Source of the DNA: Salvelinus alpinus
Lineage: Eukaryota; Chordata; Actinopteri; Salmoniformes; Salmonidae
Reading direction: 5' to 3'
NCBI RefSeq assembly: GCF_045679555.1
Contig: NC_092087.1
Coordinates: forward strand, 88,558,966 to 88,622,965
Length of the DNA: 64,000 bases
Part shown: positions 1 through 12,288 of the stretch, piece after piece
Numbering within the stretch: the stretch's first letter is position 1
Layout of the letters: each line of letters starts with the position of its first letter
Made by a program: the position numbers and the translations under genes
Notes under the pieces: generated by a model
Told to the model about the DNA's origin: nothing
Databases searched by the model: none
Seen by the model: the letters and a program-made list of their open reading frames with translations, nothing else

Positions 1-426
1 TTGTAAAACAGGCCGTTTCATCAACTTAATTAGTCCTGATTCCTGTGACTAATCAATTTGGCTAATTAACCTCTTAATATCAGCTACCCAACTTTATCAG
101 GAGGAGTTATCCTGAGCCTATTTGCAATGTGTTTACACAGCGGCAAATACAGAAATATGATTTTTCTCTCACTATGATCAGCTTAGTAAAACACTGAAGG
201 ATACAAACTTGAAACCACTGATCATGACAATTTAGCCCACGGGATGAATCTCCTGGACAGCAGTGACTAGCCTGGTTTTCCAGACCATATTGTCTATTTT
301 ACTTTGACCTGTCCTGTTTTTAGAATATGTTTTCTGTGTTGTTGGATGTGGGTCTTGGTCAGTTTAGCTCAGAAAATGCTGCCCTCGTCAATCTGCCGCC
401 ATAGGCCTAATCCTATGCAGGCCGGC
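1..426. other. Unassigned flank
   Basis: No exon, transposon or repeat is recognised here. The stretch is AT-rich and leads into the 44-bp array that follows. In the paralogous locus at 56.5 kb the same array is preceded by a 47-bp array instead, so this flank is not shared. Confidence 0.4.
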
Positions 427-848
427 CTTGTGTTTCATGTTAATATTACTGCTAAACACAACCCACCGTCACTGTGTCTCATGTTAATACTACTCCTAAA
501 CACAACCCACCATCACTGTGTCTCATGTTAATACTACTGCTAAACACAACCCACCATCACTGTCTCATGTTAATACTACTCCTAAACACAACCCACCATC
601 ACTGTGTCTCATGTTAATACTACTCCTAAACACAACCCACCATCACTGTGTCTCATGTTAATACTACTCCTAAACACAACCCACCATCACTGTGTCATGT
701 TAATACTACTCCTAAACACAACCCACCATCACTGTGTCTAATGTTAATACTACTCCTAAACACAACCCACCATCACTGTCTCATGTTAATACTACTCCTA
801 AACACAACCCACCATCACTGTGTCTCATGTTAATACTACTCCTAAAGC
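427..848. repeat. 44-bp minisatellite, array A
   Basis: About ten tandem copies of a 44-bp unit containing atgttaatactactcctaaa and caacccaccatcactg. Some units lack the 2-4 bases of the tgtg/tgtc step. The array ends at a short tail (aaagctctt, then gcatcaactcaatcac) that also follows the arrays at 30.2 and 56.7 kb. The three arrays are therefore paralogous, each sitting on the downstream (intron) side of a receptor first-exon cassette. Confidence 0.95.
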
Positions 849-1065
849 TCTTTCGAAGCATCAACTCAATCACTCTTACTCTTACTGTCACTCTGTTGCT
901 CTGAGAGCTCTTAAAATAGCATGCTAAAGTCGTCATGTGAAACAACATGTACAATGTACTTTGCGTCTTTTGTTGCACACAATATAGCTCAGTATTTGTC
1001 ATGGGTGCCAATGATTTTGGTCGTGACTGTATATCTAACAATCAGATTAATATGTCGAAATACAT

Positions 1066-1097
1066 GTATACACGCACGCGCACGTGCACACACGCAC

Positions 1098-1171
<74 letters not shown>
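1066..1171. repeat. CA microsatellite
   Basis: A CA dinucleotide run of about 100 bases with an imperfect acgc-rich start. The same microsatellite is shorter and interrupted in the duplicate at 58276-58330. Confidence 0.97.
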
Positions 1172-1173
<2 letters not shown>

Positions 1174-1493
1174 TTATACTTGACCCTGTTATACTTTGAC
1201 AGTGAACATGACCCTATTGAATGGAGATCTGGGTATTACTGGTGAAACAACAGTCCAGGGTCAGTATTCACAAAGTGTATCAGAGTAGGAGAGCTGATCT
1301 GGGATCAGTTTAGCCTTTTAGATCATAATTATACGGAACGTCTGAGACACTTTATGAATACAGGCCCTGATGTAACAACCAAAACACAGTTCAAAATAAA
1401 CCAACAAGAACAAAGATACAGTAAGTCATGTGATGTTCGGCTAAAAACATCAAAACTAAAACTATATAACAAGATATTGTCCAGTGTACTTAC

Positions 1494-1640
1494 AGAGTGA
1501 AGTGAAGGGGAGAGGTCTTGAACAGTTAGTCAACGTACTGTCACTGCGTGGAAACAAGAAGTAGTCTACTGTAAGTATTAGTAGAAGCAGGCGTAGCCTA
1601 AGTGTGAGTTCTGTGGTTGACACATTTTAAAAGTAGTCTA
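1494..1640 (-). promoter_or_regulatory. Receptor promoter/first-exon cassette 1 (no gene body seen)
   Basis: Read on the minus strand this is a non-coding exon ending in a GTAAGT donor just below 1494, with a TTTTAAAA-type TATA-like element about 100 bases upstream. The sequence matches the first exons of the two intact receptor genes. No receptor exon follows towards position 1, so the rest of its gene either lies beyond the window or is lost. The ETS/PU.1-type ttcctctt seen in cassettes 2, 3, 6 and 7 is not obvious here. Confidence 0.6.
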
Positions 1641-2599
1641 GTCAGGGCATTAACATGCAGTAAGAGCATGTCACATAAGGGATGTTACTCTATCTAAATA
1701 GAAAATGGTCTAAAGTCAGCATACTGTAGTTACATTTCTTAATTTGAGGAGTGGGCCTACATGTTTAACAAGAGACAAAATGTGACCGATTCCCATCGCT
1801 CTTCAGCAGCTGCATCAAAGTGGTACTGAAGGTTCCAGAACAGATGAAAGGGGAGTATCATTGGTACCAGTGTTCTAGACTAGAGCTCTCCCTACTGACA
1901 TCTCAACATTACTGCAGCTTCCAGGCTTCATATGTCCCCACTAGTCCGATGAAAATCTACAAAATAGAAGGTAGAAAATGTTTTAAAAAATAAATTTAGA
2001 ATAAACCAGGCACACACATAAAAGTACTGTTATTGGGACTTATGTTGAACTGGCGTTTGAATTGAGTGAACAAGTGATCTCAACTAGCTTGTTAGCTACA
2101 TGAAGCTGCTGTTATTCAGTGATAAACAAGTATTTTTGTGCATCACACAGCTACTCTGAATGGACTGGATTGTGAACAATCAGCTGCCGCTGAATTACAG
2201 CAATACCCCACAGTTAGCTTGTGAGCTAGCTAGTTACCTAACTTTGAGCTATCAACATTAGCTAGCTAGAAACAACAGACAACAGTGAGCTGTCATTATG
2301 CCAAGGCCAAGGCAAGCTGCTCTGAGTTTCCAGTGTGTGCTTGTGTGAAAGAGATGTGTTCAGCTCACTGATCTTCAGAACAACGGACCCAAAGTGAACC
2401 CTGACATGCATATAACTAAGTCTGTCTATCTGTCTGGGATTATTGTGTCCTATTGTGTCTGACTGATGCGTGTTTTTTTTAAATGACAATGAATAATCTT
2501 TCATGTAATTATTTATTGCTGCTTTGTTATTGTTATTTTATTGTGTGATTTATTTGTATTTTTTTTGCATTTTTATAATTTAAATAATCAAATATTTTC
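1641..2599. other. Cassette upstream region, no gene
   Basis: Unique-looking upstream sequence of receptor cassette 1. It contains one isolated 47-bp unit (about 1873-1918) of the family that forms arrays at 29.4, 45.8 and 56.5 kb. The part at 2030-2280 recurs near 38620-38850 and 59220-59480, upstream of other cassettes. No protein-coding exon is visible. Confidence 0.6.
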
Positions 2600-2706
2600 T
2601 TACATAAAAACAACTGCATTGTTGCTTAAGGGCTTGTAAGTAACCATTTCACAGTATGGTCTACACCTGTTGTATTCGGCGCATGTGACTAATACAATTT
2701 GATTTG
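2600..2706 (+). mobile_element. L2/SINE-type retroposon 3' tail
   Basis: The segment contains gcattgttgcttaagggctt, ctacacctgttgtattcggc and gcatgtgac before an AT-rich end. This is the familiar 3' end of a salmonid L2-related LINE and its partner SINEs. Copies lie at 45078-45175 and 59808-59912. It is a fragment without coding capacity. Confidence 0.65.
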
Positions 2707-3485
2707 TGTGTTTAGGTGCTGGACATTGTTCCCTCTGACACTGGGTTTCTGAACCTCTAAAAGTCTGAGCCGTTTCGGGGGTTCTACTAGCTGACATATG
2801 GAATTGTTTTAAGGTGGTCATAGCATGGATCATTTAGCTATTTGATTTTGAATTATAGTACCCCTGAATTATAGTACCCTTTTAGGTTAAAAAGGAGAAG
2901 GACTAATGTTTGTGAGAGCAGGCAGGTGACTGCAATATAGTCTGCCTGGAACATGCCCCATATTCAAATGTAATTCAATTAAATAATAGCAATTATTTAT
3001 CCCCTGTTGGGGCAATTACTAGGCACCCTATGGCATCAGGCTGGCAGTGAGTCTCACAGTGACATCACAAGGGGTCACATGTCCAGTCACATGACCATTC
3101 ATACATACACAGTAAAACATATGATAACAACAGATGTCAGCCCCCTTAGTGTCTACAACATGGTCATCACAGAGGAGGTTCACTGGGCAAATATCCCTTC
3201 AAGGTTCTAATGATGATGTAATTTCCATGTTTCACAGCTCAGGGAGAGGGAGAGGGGGAAGGAAATCAGAGGTGCACTCCTCTTCACTTTGATTGACACT
3301 TCACACACTCATTCTATATGTCTAGTGTTCTGTCTGGGATCTGTGGTCTGTGCCAGAGGACTACAAATGGGGTGACACACCTCCAAGCCTCCTGTTCCCT
3401 TTTAAAGTAGGGACACAGTCCCTCATCCTTTTCCTTCATCTTCATCATTCGCCTCCCTCTCCACTATCCAGTCACTGCGTGGTGG

Positions 3486-4912
3486 TCAGGGTTGCCATGG
3501 TTTCCTGTCTCTTCCTCTCTGGTCAGGCTTGTGTTTGAAGCAACACTTGTCACCATAGAAACAGCCGGTGGTCCTCCAGAAGAAACACTCGTCACCATTG
3601 ATGGGAGCCATCCTCCTGGTCCTGGGAGAGAGAGAGAAAAACAGTATGAAAACACAAACACCTGCACCTGTGCTCCTGCTTCCTCCTTCCATCACTTTGT
3701 ACATTTCAAAAGTTTATATGAGTTGATTGGTAACACTTTAGAAAAACTCATAATGATGTTTTGAATGACAGACGGATGTCCTTACCCTGTGGAGGCGTAC
3801 TGGGAGGCTGAGGAGGTGTTGAGGCCTATAGGGTTGGTCCTCTGAGGAGAGGGAGGGGTTCTCTGCATCCAGCGGTCTGGGTACCTGATCACCAGCCTGG
3901 TGCTCTCCAGCTCCACCCCCTGAACAGGAGGACAAACTGCAAGCGCAGTCCAAATACATACAATTGAACCAAAAGCATAGTCCCAAAAGTACAATGAAAC
4001 GAATAACATTGCATTTTATTTTATAACCACCAGAAAGGAGTTGAATCGTTGTACTTTTCTCTCTGTGTTGGACAATGATGATACTATTTATGTGCAAGAC
4101 TCAAGCTCTCCACTGAAGGCTCTTGACTCTGTGTATCATACAGAGACGTCTAACTCACCATTGTGATCTCTACAGTGCTGTCAGGTGGACATCAGTAGCA
4201 ACACGCAGGCTCAAACCCTGGTACATTCTTATTCAGAAGACCATTTAATAAGGAAAACTGCCATTATATATATCCTCTCTTCTAGCAGGAAATGAGAACA
4301 CATACAAACTCACATCTCAATCTTGTTTAATGCTAACACTACCCAAAATTTGAATCAAACATGTGAAAAAGTCCTTTCATTATTCAGCACCTTGATCTTG
4401 GAATGTCTTTCCTTGGAGGAGTTCAAAGGTTAAATAGATGAACAGGTTATTGAGACATGTAGCTGTTTCTAGTTGTCAGTCCATGTCACTAGTTTGCATT
4501 GCCTTTTTTTAAGCCCCCGTTCCCACAGGAGACCTTTTGCATCTTGCCAGGCCGCCATTGTAAATGAGAATTTGTTCTTAAATGACTTGTCTGGTTAAAT
4601 AAAGATTAAATAAAGATTATCCTAAAAGTGCAATGGAACCAATAGCATAGTCCTAAAAGTACAATAGAACCAATCACGTAGTCCTAAGCGTACAATGGAA
4701 CCAATGGCATAGTCCCAAAAGTACAATCGAAGCAATAGCATGGTCCCAAGAGTACAAACCCCTTAAGTTCAAGCTAAAAAAATTCAAGCACATCTCACAT
4801 AGTTAAATGCATATGACAGCATTATGTTTCATCCCACCTCTCACCTTTAGCCTCTCCAAGGTGCAAGTGGACATGTTGGGATTCTTGAAGTTGACAAAGG
4901 TACATAATCTCT
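3486..4912 (-). CDS. 3' exons of a TPR-RRM-CCCH protein, left copy
   Basis: Three phase-consistent minus-strand exons are seen. About 4845-4912 encodes CTFVNFKNPNMS, an RRM RNP1-like strand, then TLERLK, and ends at a GTGAGA donor. Exon 3786-3919 begins GVELESTRLVIRYPDRW, the end of the RRM fold. Exon 3486-3621 encodes MAPINGDEC and a CCCH zinc finger with spacing C-x7-C-x5-C-x3-H (CFFWRTTGC, GDKC, FKH), then stops after RDRKPWQP. The product is probably an RNA-binding protein with a C-terminal zinc finger. The frame stays open for about 20 more codons beyond the TGA, and the duplicate reads cysteine at that codon, so this stop may be a recent truncation. The upstream exons of the same gene are probably those at 11.8 and 12.2 kb. 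I do not recognise the named orthologue. The weakest point is the acceptor of the RRM exon, which could be at any of several AGs. Confidence 0.7.
4535..4615 (+). mobile_element. SINE/LINE 3' tail fragment
   Basis: The sequence runs from gccattgtaaatgagaattt to ggttaaataaagattaaata, the 3' tail shared by salmonid SINEs and their L2-type partner. It is present at the equivalent place in the right duplicate (61795-61865), so it is older than the segmental duplication. Confidence 0.75.
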
Positions 4913-5109
4913 CTTGTAGAACTCTGATACTCTCTCTTTCCCCACACCAACAGTACACAACCTAGATCTAGAATGTAGAACTCTGATACTCTCTCTTTCC
5001 CCACACCTACAGTACATAACCTCGATCTAGAATGTAGAACTCTGATACTCTCTATCTCCCCTCACCTACAGCACAGAATATAGAAGGAGGAGAGGAAGGG
5101 AGGAAATTG

Positions 5110-8100
5110 TCCACAGTCAGAGGAGAGGTCCACCATTGGAGTCCTGAGGGGAGGAGAGGTCCACCACTGGAGTCCGGAGGGGAGGAGAGGTCCACCACCG
5201 GAGTCCATAGGGGAGGAGAGGTCCACCACTGGAGTCCATAGGGGAGGAGAGATCCACCATTGGAGTCCTGAGGGGAAGAGAGGTCCACCACTGGAGTCCT
5301 GAGGGGAGGAGAGGTCCACCACCGGAGTCCTGGGGGGAGGAGAGGTCCACCCCTGGAGTTCATAGGGGAGGAGAGGTCCATCACTGGAGTTCATAGGGAA
5401 GGAGAGGTCCACCACTGGAGTCCTGGGGGGAGGAGAGGTCCACCACTGGAGCTCATAGGGGAGGAGAGGTCCACCACTGGAGTTCATAGGGGAGGAGAGG
5501 TCCACCACTGGAGTCCTGAGAGGAGGAGAGGTCCACCACTGGAGTCCTGAGAGGAGGAGAGGTCCACCACTGGAGTCCTAATGGGAGGAGAGATCCACCA
5601 CTGGAGTCCTGAGAGGAGGAGAGGTCCACCACTGGAGACCTGAGAGGTGGAGAGGTCCACCACTGGAGTCCTGAGAGGGAGGAGAGGTCCACCACTGGAG
5701 TCCTGAGGGGAGGAGAGGTCCAACACTGGAGTCCTGAGGGGAGGAGAGGTCCACCACTGGAGTCCTGAGGGGAGGAGAGGTCCACCACTGGAGTCCAGAG
5801 GGGAGGAGAGGTCCACCACTGGAGTCCATAGGGGAGGAGAGGTCCACCACTGGAGTCCATAGGGGAGGAGCGGTCCAACACTGGAGCACATAGGGGAGGA
5901 GAGGTCCAACACTGGAGTCCTAATGGGAGGAGAGGTCCAACACTGGAATCCTGAGGGGAGGAGAGGTCCAACACTGGAGTCCTGAGGGGAGGAGAGGTCC
6001 ACCACTGGAGTCCTGAGGGGAGGAGCGGTCCAACACTGGAGCACATAGGGGAGGAGAGGTCCAACACTGGAGTCCTAATGGGAGGAGAGGTCCAACACTG
6101 GAATCCTGAGGGGAGGAGAGGTCCAACACTGGAGTCCTGAGGGGAGGAGAGGTCCACCACTGGAGTCCTGAGGGGAGGAGAGGTCCACCATCGGAGTCCT
6201 GAGGGGAGGAGAGGTCCATCACTGGAGTCCTGAGGGGAGGAGAGGTCCACCACTGGAGTCCATAGTGGAGAAGAGATCCACCATTGGAGTCCTGAGGGGA
6301 GGAGAGGTCCACCACTGGAGTCCTGAGGGGAGGAGAGGTCCACCACTGGAGTCCTGGGGGGAGGAGAGGTCCACCACTGGAGATCATAGGGGAGGAGAGG
6401 TCCATCACTTGAGTTCATAGGGGAGGAGAGGTCCACCACTGGAGTCCTGGGGGGAGGAGAGGTCCGCCACTGGAGTTCATAGGGGAGGAGAGGTCCACCA
6501 CTGGAGTTCATAGGGGAGGAGAGGTCCACCACTGGAGACCTGAGAGGAGGAGAGGTCCACCACTGGAGTTCATAGGGGAGGAGAGGTCCACCACTGGAGT
6601 TCATAGGGGAGGAGAGGTCCACCACTGGAGACCTGAGAGGAGGAGAGGTCCATCACTGGAGTCCTGAGAGGAGGAGAGGTCCACCACTGGAGTCCTAATG
6701 GGAGGAGAGATCCACCACTGGAGTCCTGAGAGGAGGAGAGGTCCACCACTGGAGACCTGAGAGGTGGAGAGATCCACCACTGGAGTCCTGAGAGGGAGGA
6801 GAGGTCCATCACTGGAGTCCTGAGGGGAGGAGAGGTCCATCACTGGAGTCCTGAGGGGAGGAGAGGTCCACCACTGGAGTCCATAGGGGAGGAGAGGTCC
6901 ACCATTGGAGTCCTGAGGGGAGGAGTGGTCCATCACTGGAGTCCTGAGGGGAGGAGAGTTCCACCACTGGAGTCCTGGGGGGAGGAGAGGTCCACCACTG
7001 GAGACCTGAGAGGAGGAGAGGTCCACCACTGGAGTCCTGAGGGGAGGAGAGGTCCACCACTGGAGAACTGAGAGGAGGAGAGGTCCACAACTGGAGTCCA
7101 TAGGGGAGGAGAGGTCCACCACTGGAGAACTGAGAGGAGGAGAGGTCCACCACTGGAGTCCGGAGGGGAGGAGAGGTCCACCACCGGAGTCCATAGGGGA
7201 GGAGAGGTCCACCACTGGAGTCCATAGGGGAGGAGAGATCCACCATTGGAGTCCTGAGGGGAAGAGAGGTCCACCACTGGAGTCCTGAGGGGAGGAGAGG
7301 TCCACCACTGGAGTCCTGGGGGGAGGAGAGGTCCACCCCTGGAGTTCATAGGGGAGGAGAGGTCCATCACTGGAGTTCATAGGGAAGGAGAGGTCCACCA
7401 CTGGAGTCCTGGGGGGAGGAGAGCTCCACCACTGGAGCTCATAGGGGAGGAGAGGTCCACCACTGGAGTTCATAGGGGAGGAGAGGTCCACCACTGGAGA
7501 CCTGAGAGGAGGAGAGGTCCACCACTGGAGTCCTGAGAGGAGGAGAGGTCCACCACTGGAGTCCTAATGGGAGGAGAGATCCACCACTGGAGTCCTGAGA
7601 GGAGGAGAGGTCCACCACTGGAGACCTGAGAGGTGGAGAGGTCCACCACTGGAGTCCTGAGAGGGAGGAGAGGTCCACCACTGGAGTCCTGAGGGGAGGA
7701 GAGGTCCACCACTGGAGTCCTGAGGGGAGGAGAGGTCCACCACTGGAGTCCTGAGGGGAGGAGAGGTCCACCACTGGAGTCCATAGGGGAGGAGAGGTCC
7801 ACCACTGGAGTCCATAGGGGAGGAGAGGTCCACCACTGGAGTCCATAGGGGAGGAGAGGTCCACCACTGGAGTCCATAGGGGAGGAGCGGTCCAACACTG
7901 GAGCACATAGGGGAGGAGAGGTCCAACACTGGAGTCCTAATGGGAGGAGAGGTCCAACACTGGAATCCTGAGGGGAGGAGAGGTCCAACACTGGAGTCCT
8001 GAGGGGAGGAGAGGTCCACCACTGGAGTCCTGAGGGGAGGAGCGGTCCAACACTGGAGCACATAGGGGAGGAGAGGTCCAACACTGGAGTCCTAATGGGA

Positions 8101-11100
8101 GGAGAGGTCCAACACTGGAATCCTGAGGGGAGGAGAGGTCCAACACTGGAGTCCTGAGGGGAGGAGAGGTCCACCACTGGAGTCCTGAGGGGAGGAGAGG
8201 TCCACCATCGGAGTCCTGAGGGGAGGAGAGGTCCATCACTGGAGTCCTGAGGGGAGGAGAGGCCACCACTGGAGTCCATAGTGGAGAAGAGATCCACCAT
8301 TGGAGTCCTGAGGGGAGGAGAGGTCCACCACTGGAGTCCTGAGGGGAGGAGAGGTCCACCACTGGAGTCCTGGGGGGAGGAGAGGTCCACCACTGGAGAT
8401 CATAGGGGAGGAGAGGTCCATCACTTGAGTTCATAGGGGAGGAGAGGTCCACCGCTGGAGTCCTGGGGGGAGGAGAGGTCCGCCACTGGAGTTCATAGGG
8501 GAGGAGAGGTCCACCACTGGAGTTCATAGGGGAGGAGAGGTCCACCACTGGAGTCCTGAGAGGGAGGAGAGGTCCATCACTGGAGTCCTGAGGGGAGGAG
8601 AGGTCCATCACTTGAGTTCATAGGGGAGGAGAGGTCCACCACTGGAGTCCTGGGGGGAGGAGAGGTCCGCCACTGGAGTTCATAGGGGAGGAGAGGTCCA
8701 CCACTGGAGTTCATAGGGGAGGAGAGGTCCACCACTGGAGACCTGAGAGGAGGAGAGGTCCACCACTGGAGTCCTGAGAGAAGGAGAGGTCCACCACTGG
8801 AGTCCTAATGGGAGGAGAGATCCACCACTGGAGTCCTGAGAGGAGGAGAGGTCCACCACTGGAGACCTGAGAGGTGGAGAGGTCCACCACTGGAGTCCTG
8901 AGAGGGAGGAGAGGTCCACCACTGGAGTCCTGAGGGGAGGAGAGGTCCAACACTGGAGTCCTGAGGGGAGGAGAGGTCCACCACTGGAGTCCTGAGGGGA
9001 GGAGAGGTCCACCACTGGAGTCCATAGGGGAGGAGAGGTCCACCACTGGAGTCCATAGGGGAGGAGAGGTCCACCACTGGAGTCCATAGGGGAGGAGCGG
9101 TCCAACACTGGAGCACATAGGGGAGGAGAGGTCCACCACTGGAGTCCTAATGGGAGGAGAGATCCACCACTGGAGTCCTGAGAGGAGGAGAGGTCCACCA
9201 CTGGAGTCCTGAGAGGGAGGAGAGGTCCATCACTGGAGTCCTGAGGGGAGGAGAGGTCCATCACTGGAGTCCTGAGGGGAGGAGAGGTCCACCACTGGAG
9301 TCCATAGGGGAGGAGAGGTCCACCATTGGAGTCCTGAGGGGAGGAGTGGTCCATCACTGGAGTCCTGAGGGGAGGAGAGTTCCACCACTGGAGTCCTGGG
9401 GGGAGGAGAGGTCCACCACTGGAGACCTGAGAGGAGGAGAGGTCCACCACTGGAGTCCTGAGGGGAGGAGAGGTCCACCACTGGAGAACTGAGAGGAGGA
9501 GAGGTCCACAACTGGAGTCCATAGGGGAGGAGAGGTCCACCACTGGAGAACTGAGAGGAGGAGAGGTCCACCACTGGAGTCCATAGGGGAGGAGAGGTCC
9601 AACACTGGAGTCCTGAGGGGAGGAGAGGTCCAACACTGGAGTCCTAATGGGAGGAGAGGTCCACCACTGGAATCCTGAGGGGAGGAGAGGTCCAACACTG
9701 GAGTCCCGAGGGGAGGAGAGGTCCAACACTGGAGTCCATAGGGGAGGAGAGGTCCACCACTGGAGTCCAGACAGGAGGAGAGGTCCACCACTGGAGTCCT
9801 GAGGGGAGGAGAGGTCCACCACTGGAGTCCTGGGGGGAGGAGAGGTCCACCACTGGAGACCTGAGAGGAGGAGAGGTCCGCCACTGGAGTCCTGAGGGGA
9901 GGAGAGGTCCACCACTGGAGTCCTGGGGGGAGGAGAGGTCCACCACTGGAGACCTGAGAGGAGGAGAGGTCCGCCACTGGAGTCCTGAGGGGAGGAGAGA
10001 TCCACCACTGGAGAACTGAGAGGAGGAGAGGTCCACCACTGGAGTCCATAGGGGAGGAGAGATCCACCACTGGAGTCCTGAGAGGAGGAGAGGTCCACCA
10101 CTGGAGACCTGAGAGGAGGAGAGGTCCAACACTGGAGTCCTGAGGGGAGGAGAGGTCCAACACTGGAGTCCTAATGGGAGGAGAGATCCACCACTGGAAT
10201 CCTGAGGGGAGGAGAGGTCCAACACTGGAGTCCCGAGGGGAGGAGAGGTCCAACACTGGAGTCCATAGGGGAGGAGAGGTCCACCACTGGAGTCCAGACA
10301 GGAGGAGAGGTCCACCACTGGAGTCCTGAGGGGAGGAGAGATCCACCACTGGAGTCCTGGGGGGAGGAGAGGTCCACCACTGGAGACCTGAGAGGAGGAG
10401 AGGTCCACCACTGGAGACCTGAGAGGAGGAGAGGTCCAACACTGGAGTCCTGAGGGGAGGAGAGGTCCAACACTGGAGTCCTAATGGGAGGAGAGATCCA
10501 CCACTGGAATCCTGAGGGGAGGAGAGGTCCAACACTGGAGTCCCGAGGGGAGGAGAGGTCCAACACTGGAGTCCATAGGGGAGGAGAGGTCCACCACTGG
10601 AGTCCAGACAGGAGGAGAGGTCCACCACTGGAGATCATAGGGGAGCAGAGGTCCATCACTTGAGTTCATAGGGGAGGAGAGGTCCACCGCTGGAGTCCTG
10701 GGGGGAGGAGAGGTCCGCCACTGGAGTTCATAGGGGAGGAGAGGTCCACCACTGGAGTTCATAGGGGAGGAGAGGTCCACCACTGGAGTCCTGAGAGGGA
10801 GGAGAGGTCCATCACTGGAGTCCTGAGGGGAGGAGAGGTCCATCACTTGAGTTCATAGGGGAGGAGAGGTCCACCACTGGAGTCCTGGGGGGAGGAGAGG
10901 TCCGCCACTGGAGTTCATAGGGGAGGAGAGGTCCACCACTGGAATCCTGAGGGGAGGAGAGGTCCAACACTGGAGTCCCGAGGGGAGGAGAGGTCCAACA
11001 CTGGAGTCCCGAGGGGAGGAGAGGTCCAACACTGGAGTCCAGACAGGAGGAGAGGTCCACCACTGGAGTCCTGAGGGGAGGAGAGGTCCACCACTGGAGT

Positions 11101-11500
11101 CCTGGGGGGAGGAGAGGTCCACCACTGGAGACCTGAGAGGAGGAGAGGTCCGCCACTGGAGTCCTGAGGGGAGGAGAGGTCCACCACTGGAGAACTGAGA
11201 GGAGGAGAGGTCCACCACTGGAGTCCATAGGGGAGGAGAGGTCCACCACTGGAGTCCATAGGGGAGGAGAGGTCCAACACTGGAGTCCTGAGGGGAGGAG
11301 AGGTCCAACACTGGAGTCCTAATGGGAGGAGAGGTCCAACACTGGAATCCTGAGGGGAGGAGAGGGCCAACACTGGAGTCCTGAGGGGAGGAGATGTCCA
11401 CCACTGGAAGTCCATAGAGGAGGAGAGGTCCACCACTGGAGTCCAGACAGGAGGAGAGGTCCACCACTGGAATCCTGAAGGGGGGGAGAGGTCCTCCCCT
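5110..11500 (-). repeat. 31-bp minisatellite, about 6.4 kb
   Basis: About 205 copies of a 31-bp unit (gaggtccaccactggagtcc plus tgaggggagga on the plus strand). Frequent variants replace gtcctgagg with gtccatagg, gttcatagg, gacctgaga or gtcctaatg. A few units are 32 bp. Because 31 is not divisible by 3, three units give a 31-codon period, and the consensus on the minus strand has no stop in any frame. Long overlapping reading frames such as 8680-10101 result, reading VDLSSPQDSSGGPLLPSGL and similar. Higher-order structure is visible: a block near 5171 recurs near 7157, and one near 6010 near 8032. The right duplicate holds only about 0.6 kb (62412-63029), where the array is bounded by splice-site-like sequences. 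Confidence 0.95.
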
Positions 11501-11599
11501 CAGGAAATATTGTAGCTAAAACTCACAATAAATCAATGTTAGATGTACAGCATGTATGTCTTTATTGCTGTAATGTTTTGGTTAAATCAGAAATCAAAC

Positions 11600-11745
11600 T
11601 CCTCTAATAATGGCTATGCTCCCCATGGTGGGGTCTGGTAGTACATTCTGTATATACGATGCACCCTGTGGTGGGGTCTGGTAGTGCATCCTGTCTAAAC
11701 TATGCCCCCTGTGGTGGCCTATCTATACTATGTCCTCTGTGGTAT
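11600..11745. repeat. Short tandem repeat, about 45-bp unit
   Basis: Three to four degenerate copies of a unit containing atgc, cccctgtggtggggtctggt and agtgca. A longer version is at 63130-63355 in the right duplicate, just past the 31-bp array in both cases. Confidence 0.75.
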
Positions 11746-11769
11746 GGTCTGCTAATGCTAATACTATAC

Positions 11770-11858
11770 ATCTGGCAGCCCCAGGAGAGCCGAGAGCAGC
11801 CTGCACCATTGTAAACTTCTAGCAGCAACATAATCTGCATCTCCTCAAAACCCAGATC
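11770..11858 (-). pseudogene. UBA-like exon, damaged
   Basis: On the minus strand the sequence reads DLGFEEMQIMLLL. It continues from the end of the TPR exon (VLQLI) in the correct phase and looks like the first helix of a UBA-type domain. After LLL the better protein-like continuation, KFTMVQAALGSPGAAR, is in another frame, as if two bases of an AGAG step were lost. The expected acceptor AG at the 5' edge reads AT, directly after the CT run. A GTATAG donor-like site closes the exon. The two lesions suggest that the left gene copy is not fully functional. The family match is from general resemblance only. Confidence 0.45.
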
Positions 11859-12079
<221 letters not shown>

Positions 12080-12183
12080 AATCATCTGAAAATGCAAAGA
12101 AGCAGACAAGTTCACCAATCAACAAAGCTTTGGACAGAAATCTAATTTTACAAGACTAGAGCCTGACCCCTGACCCCCCTCAC

Positions 12184-12288
12184 TATGAGCTGCAGGACCT
12201 CGCAGTAGAAGAGCTTAGTGGAGGCCTCCTCACAGTCCTGATCCAGCTTCAACACCTGCTGCATGGCCCTCTCTGCCTCACCATACTG
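12184..12288 (-). CDS. TPR exon of the TPR-RRM-CCCH gene, left copy
   Basis: A 105-bp, 35-codon exon starts QYGEAERAMQQVLKLDQDC and ends FYCEVLQLI. The pattern (G-E-A, A-M-x-x-V-L-x-L-D) is one tetratricopeptide helix pair, a protein-protein interaction motif. The acceptor is a pyrimidine-rich tract ending CCAG before CAGTATGGTGAGG. The donor is GTGAGG. The exon is open and begins and ends in phase 0, matching the UBA-like exon that follows. Its first bases and its acceptor are the seed of the 64-bp array immediately upstream. Exons further 5' are not seen: the array runs straight into receptor-cassette sequence at 13185, so the left copy appears to have lost its 5' part. Confidence 0.6.

Larger units (their letters stand above)
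840..5100. other. Segmental duplication, left copy
   Basis: This stretch aligns by eye along nearly its whole length with 58050-62290. Shared landmarks in the same order are the 44-bp array end, a CA microsatellite, the first-exon cassette, a LINE-type tail, the CCCH exon, the exon before it, a SINE tail and the RRM exon. The offset stays near 57.2 kb. The pattern says that a unit holding the receptor cluster and the TPR-RRM-CCCH gene was duplicated in tandem. Confidence 0.85.

Noticed and set aside
4130-4215. A small extra exon before the GVELES exon (donor-like GTGAGTTAG, conserved in the right copy)
   Set aside because: The only acceptor-bounded piece is about 19 bases, and its length would break the phase between the RRM and GVELES exons.
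8680-10101. Long minus-strand frames of 200-470 codons in the 31-bp array, taken as separate genes
   Set aside because: They overlap in all three frames and are explained by a stop-free repeat unit. Only the possibility of one repeat-made exon is kept.
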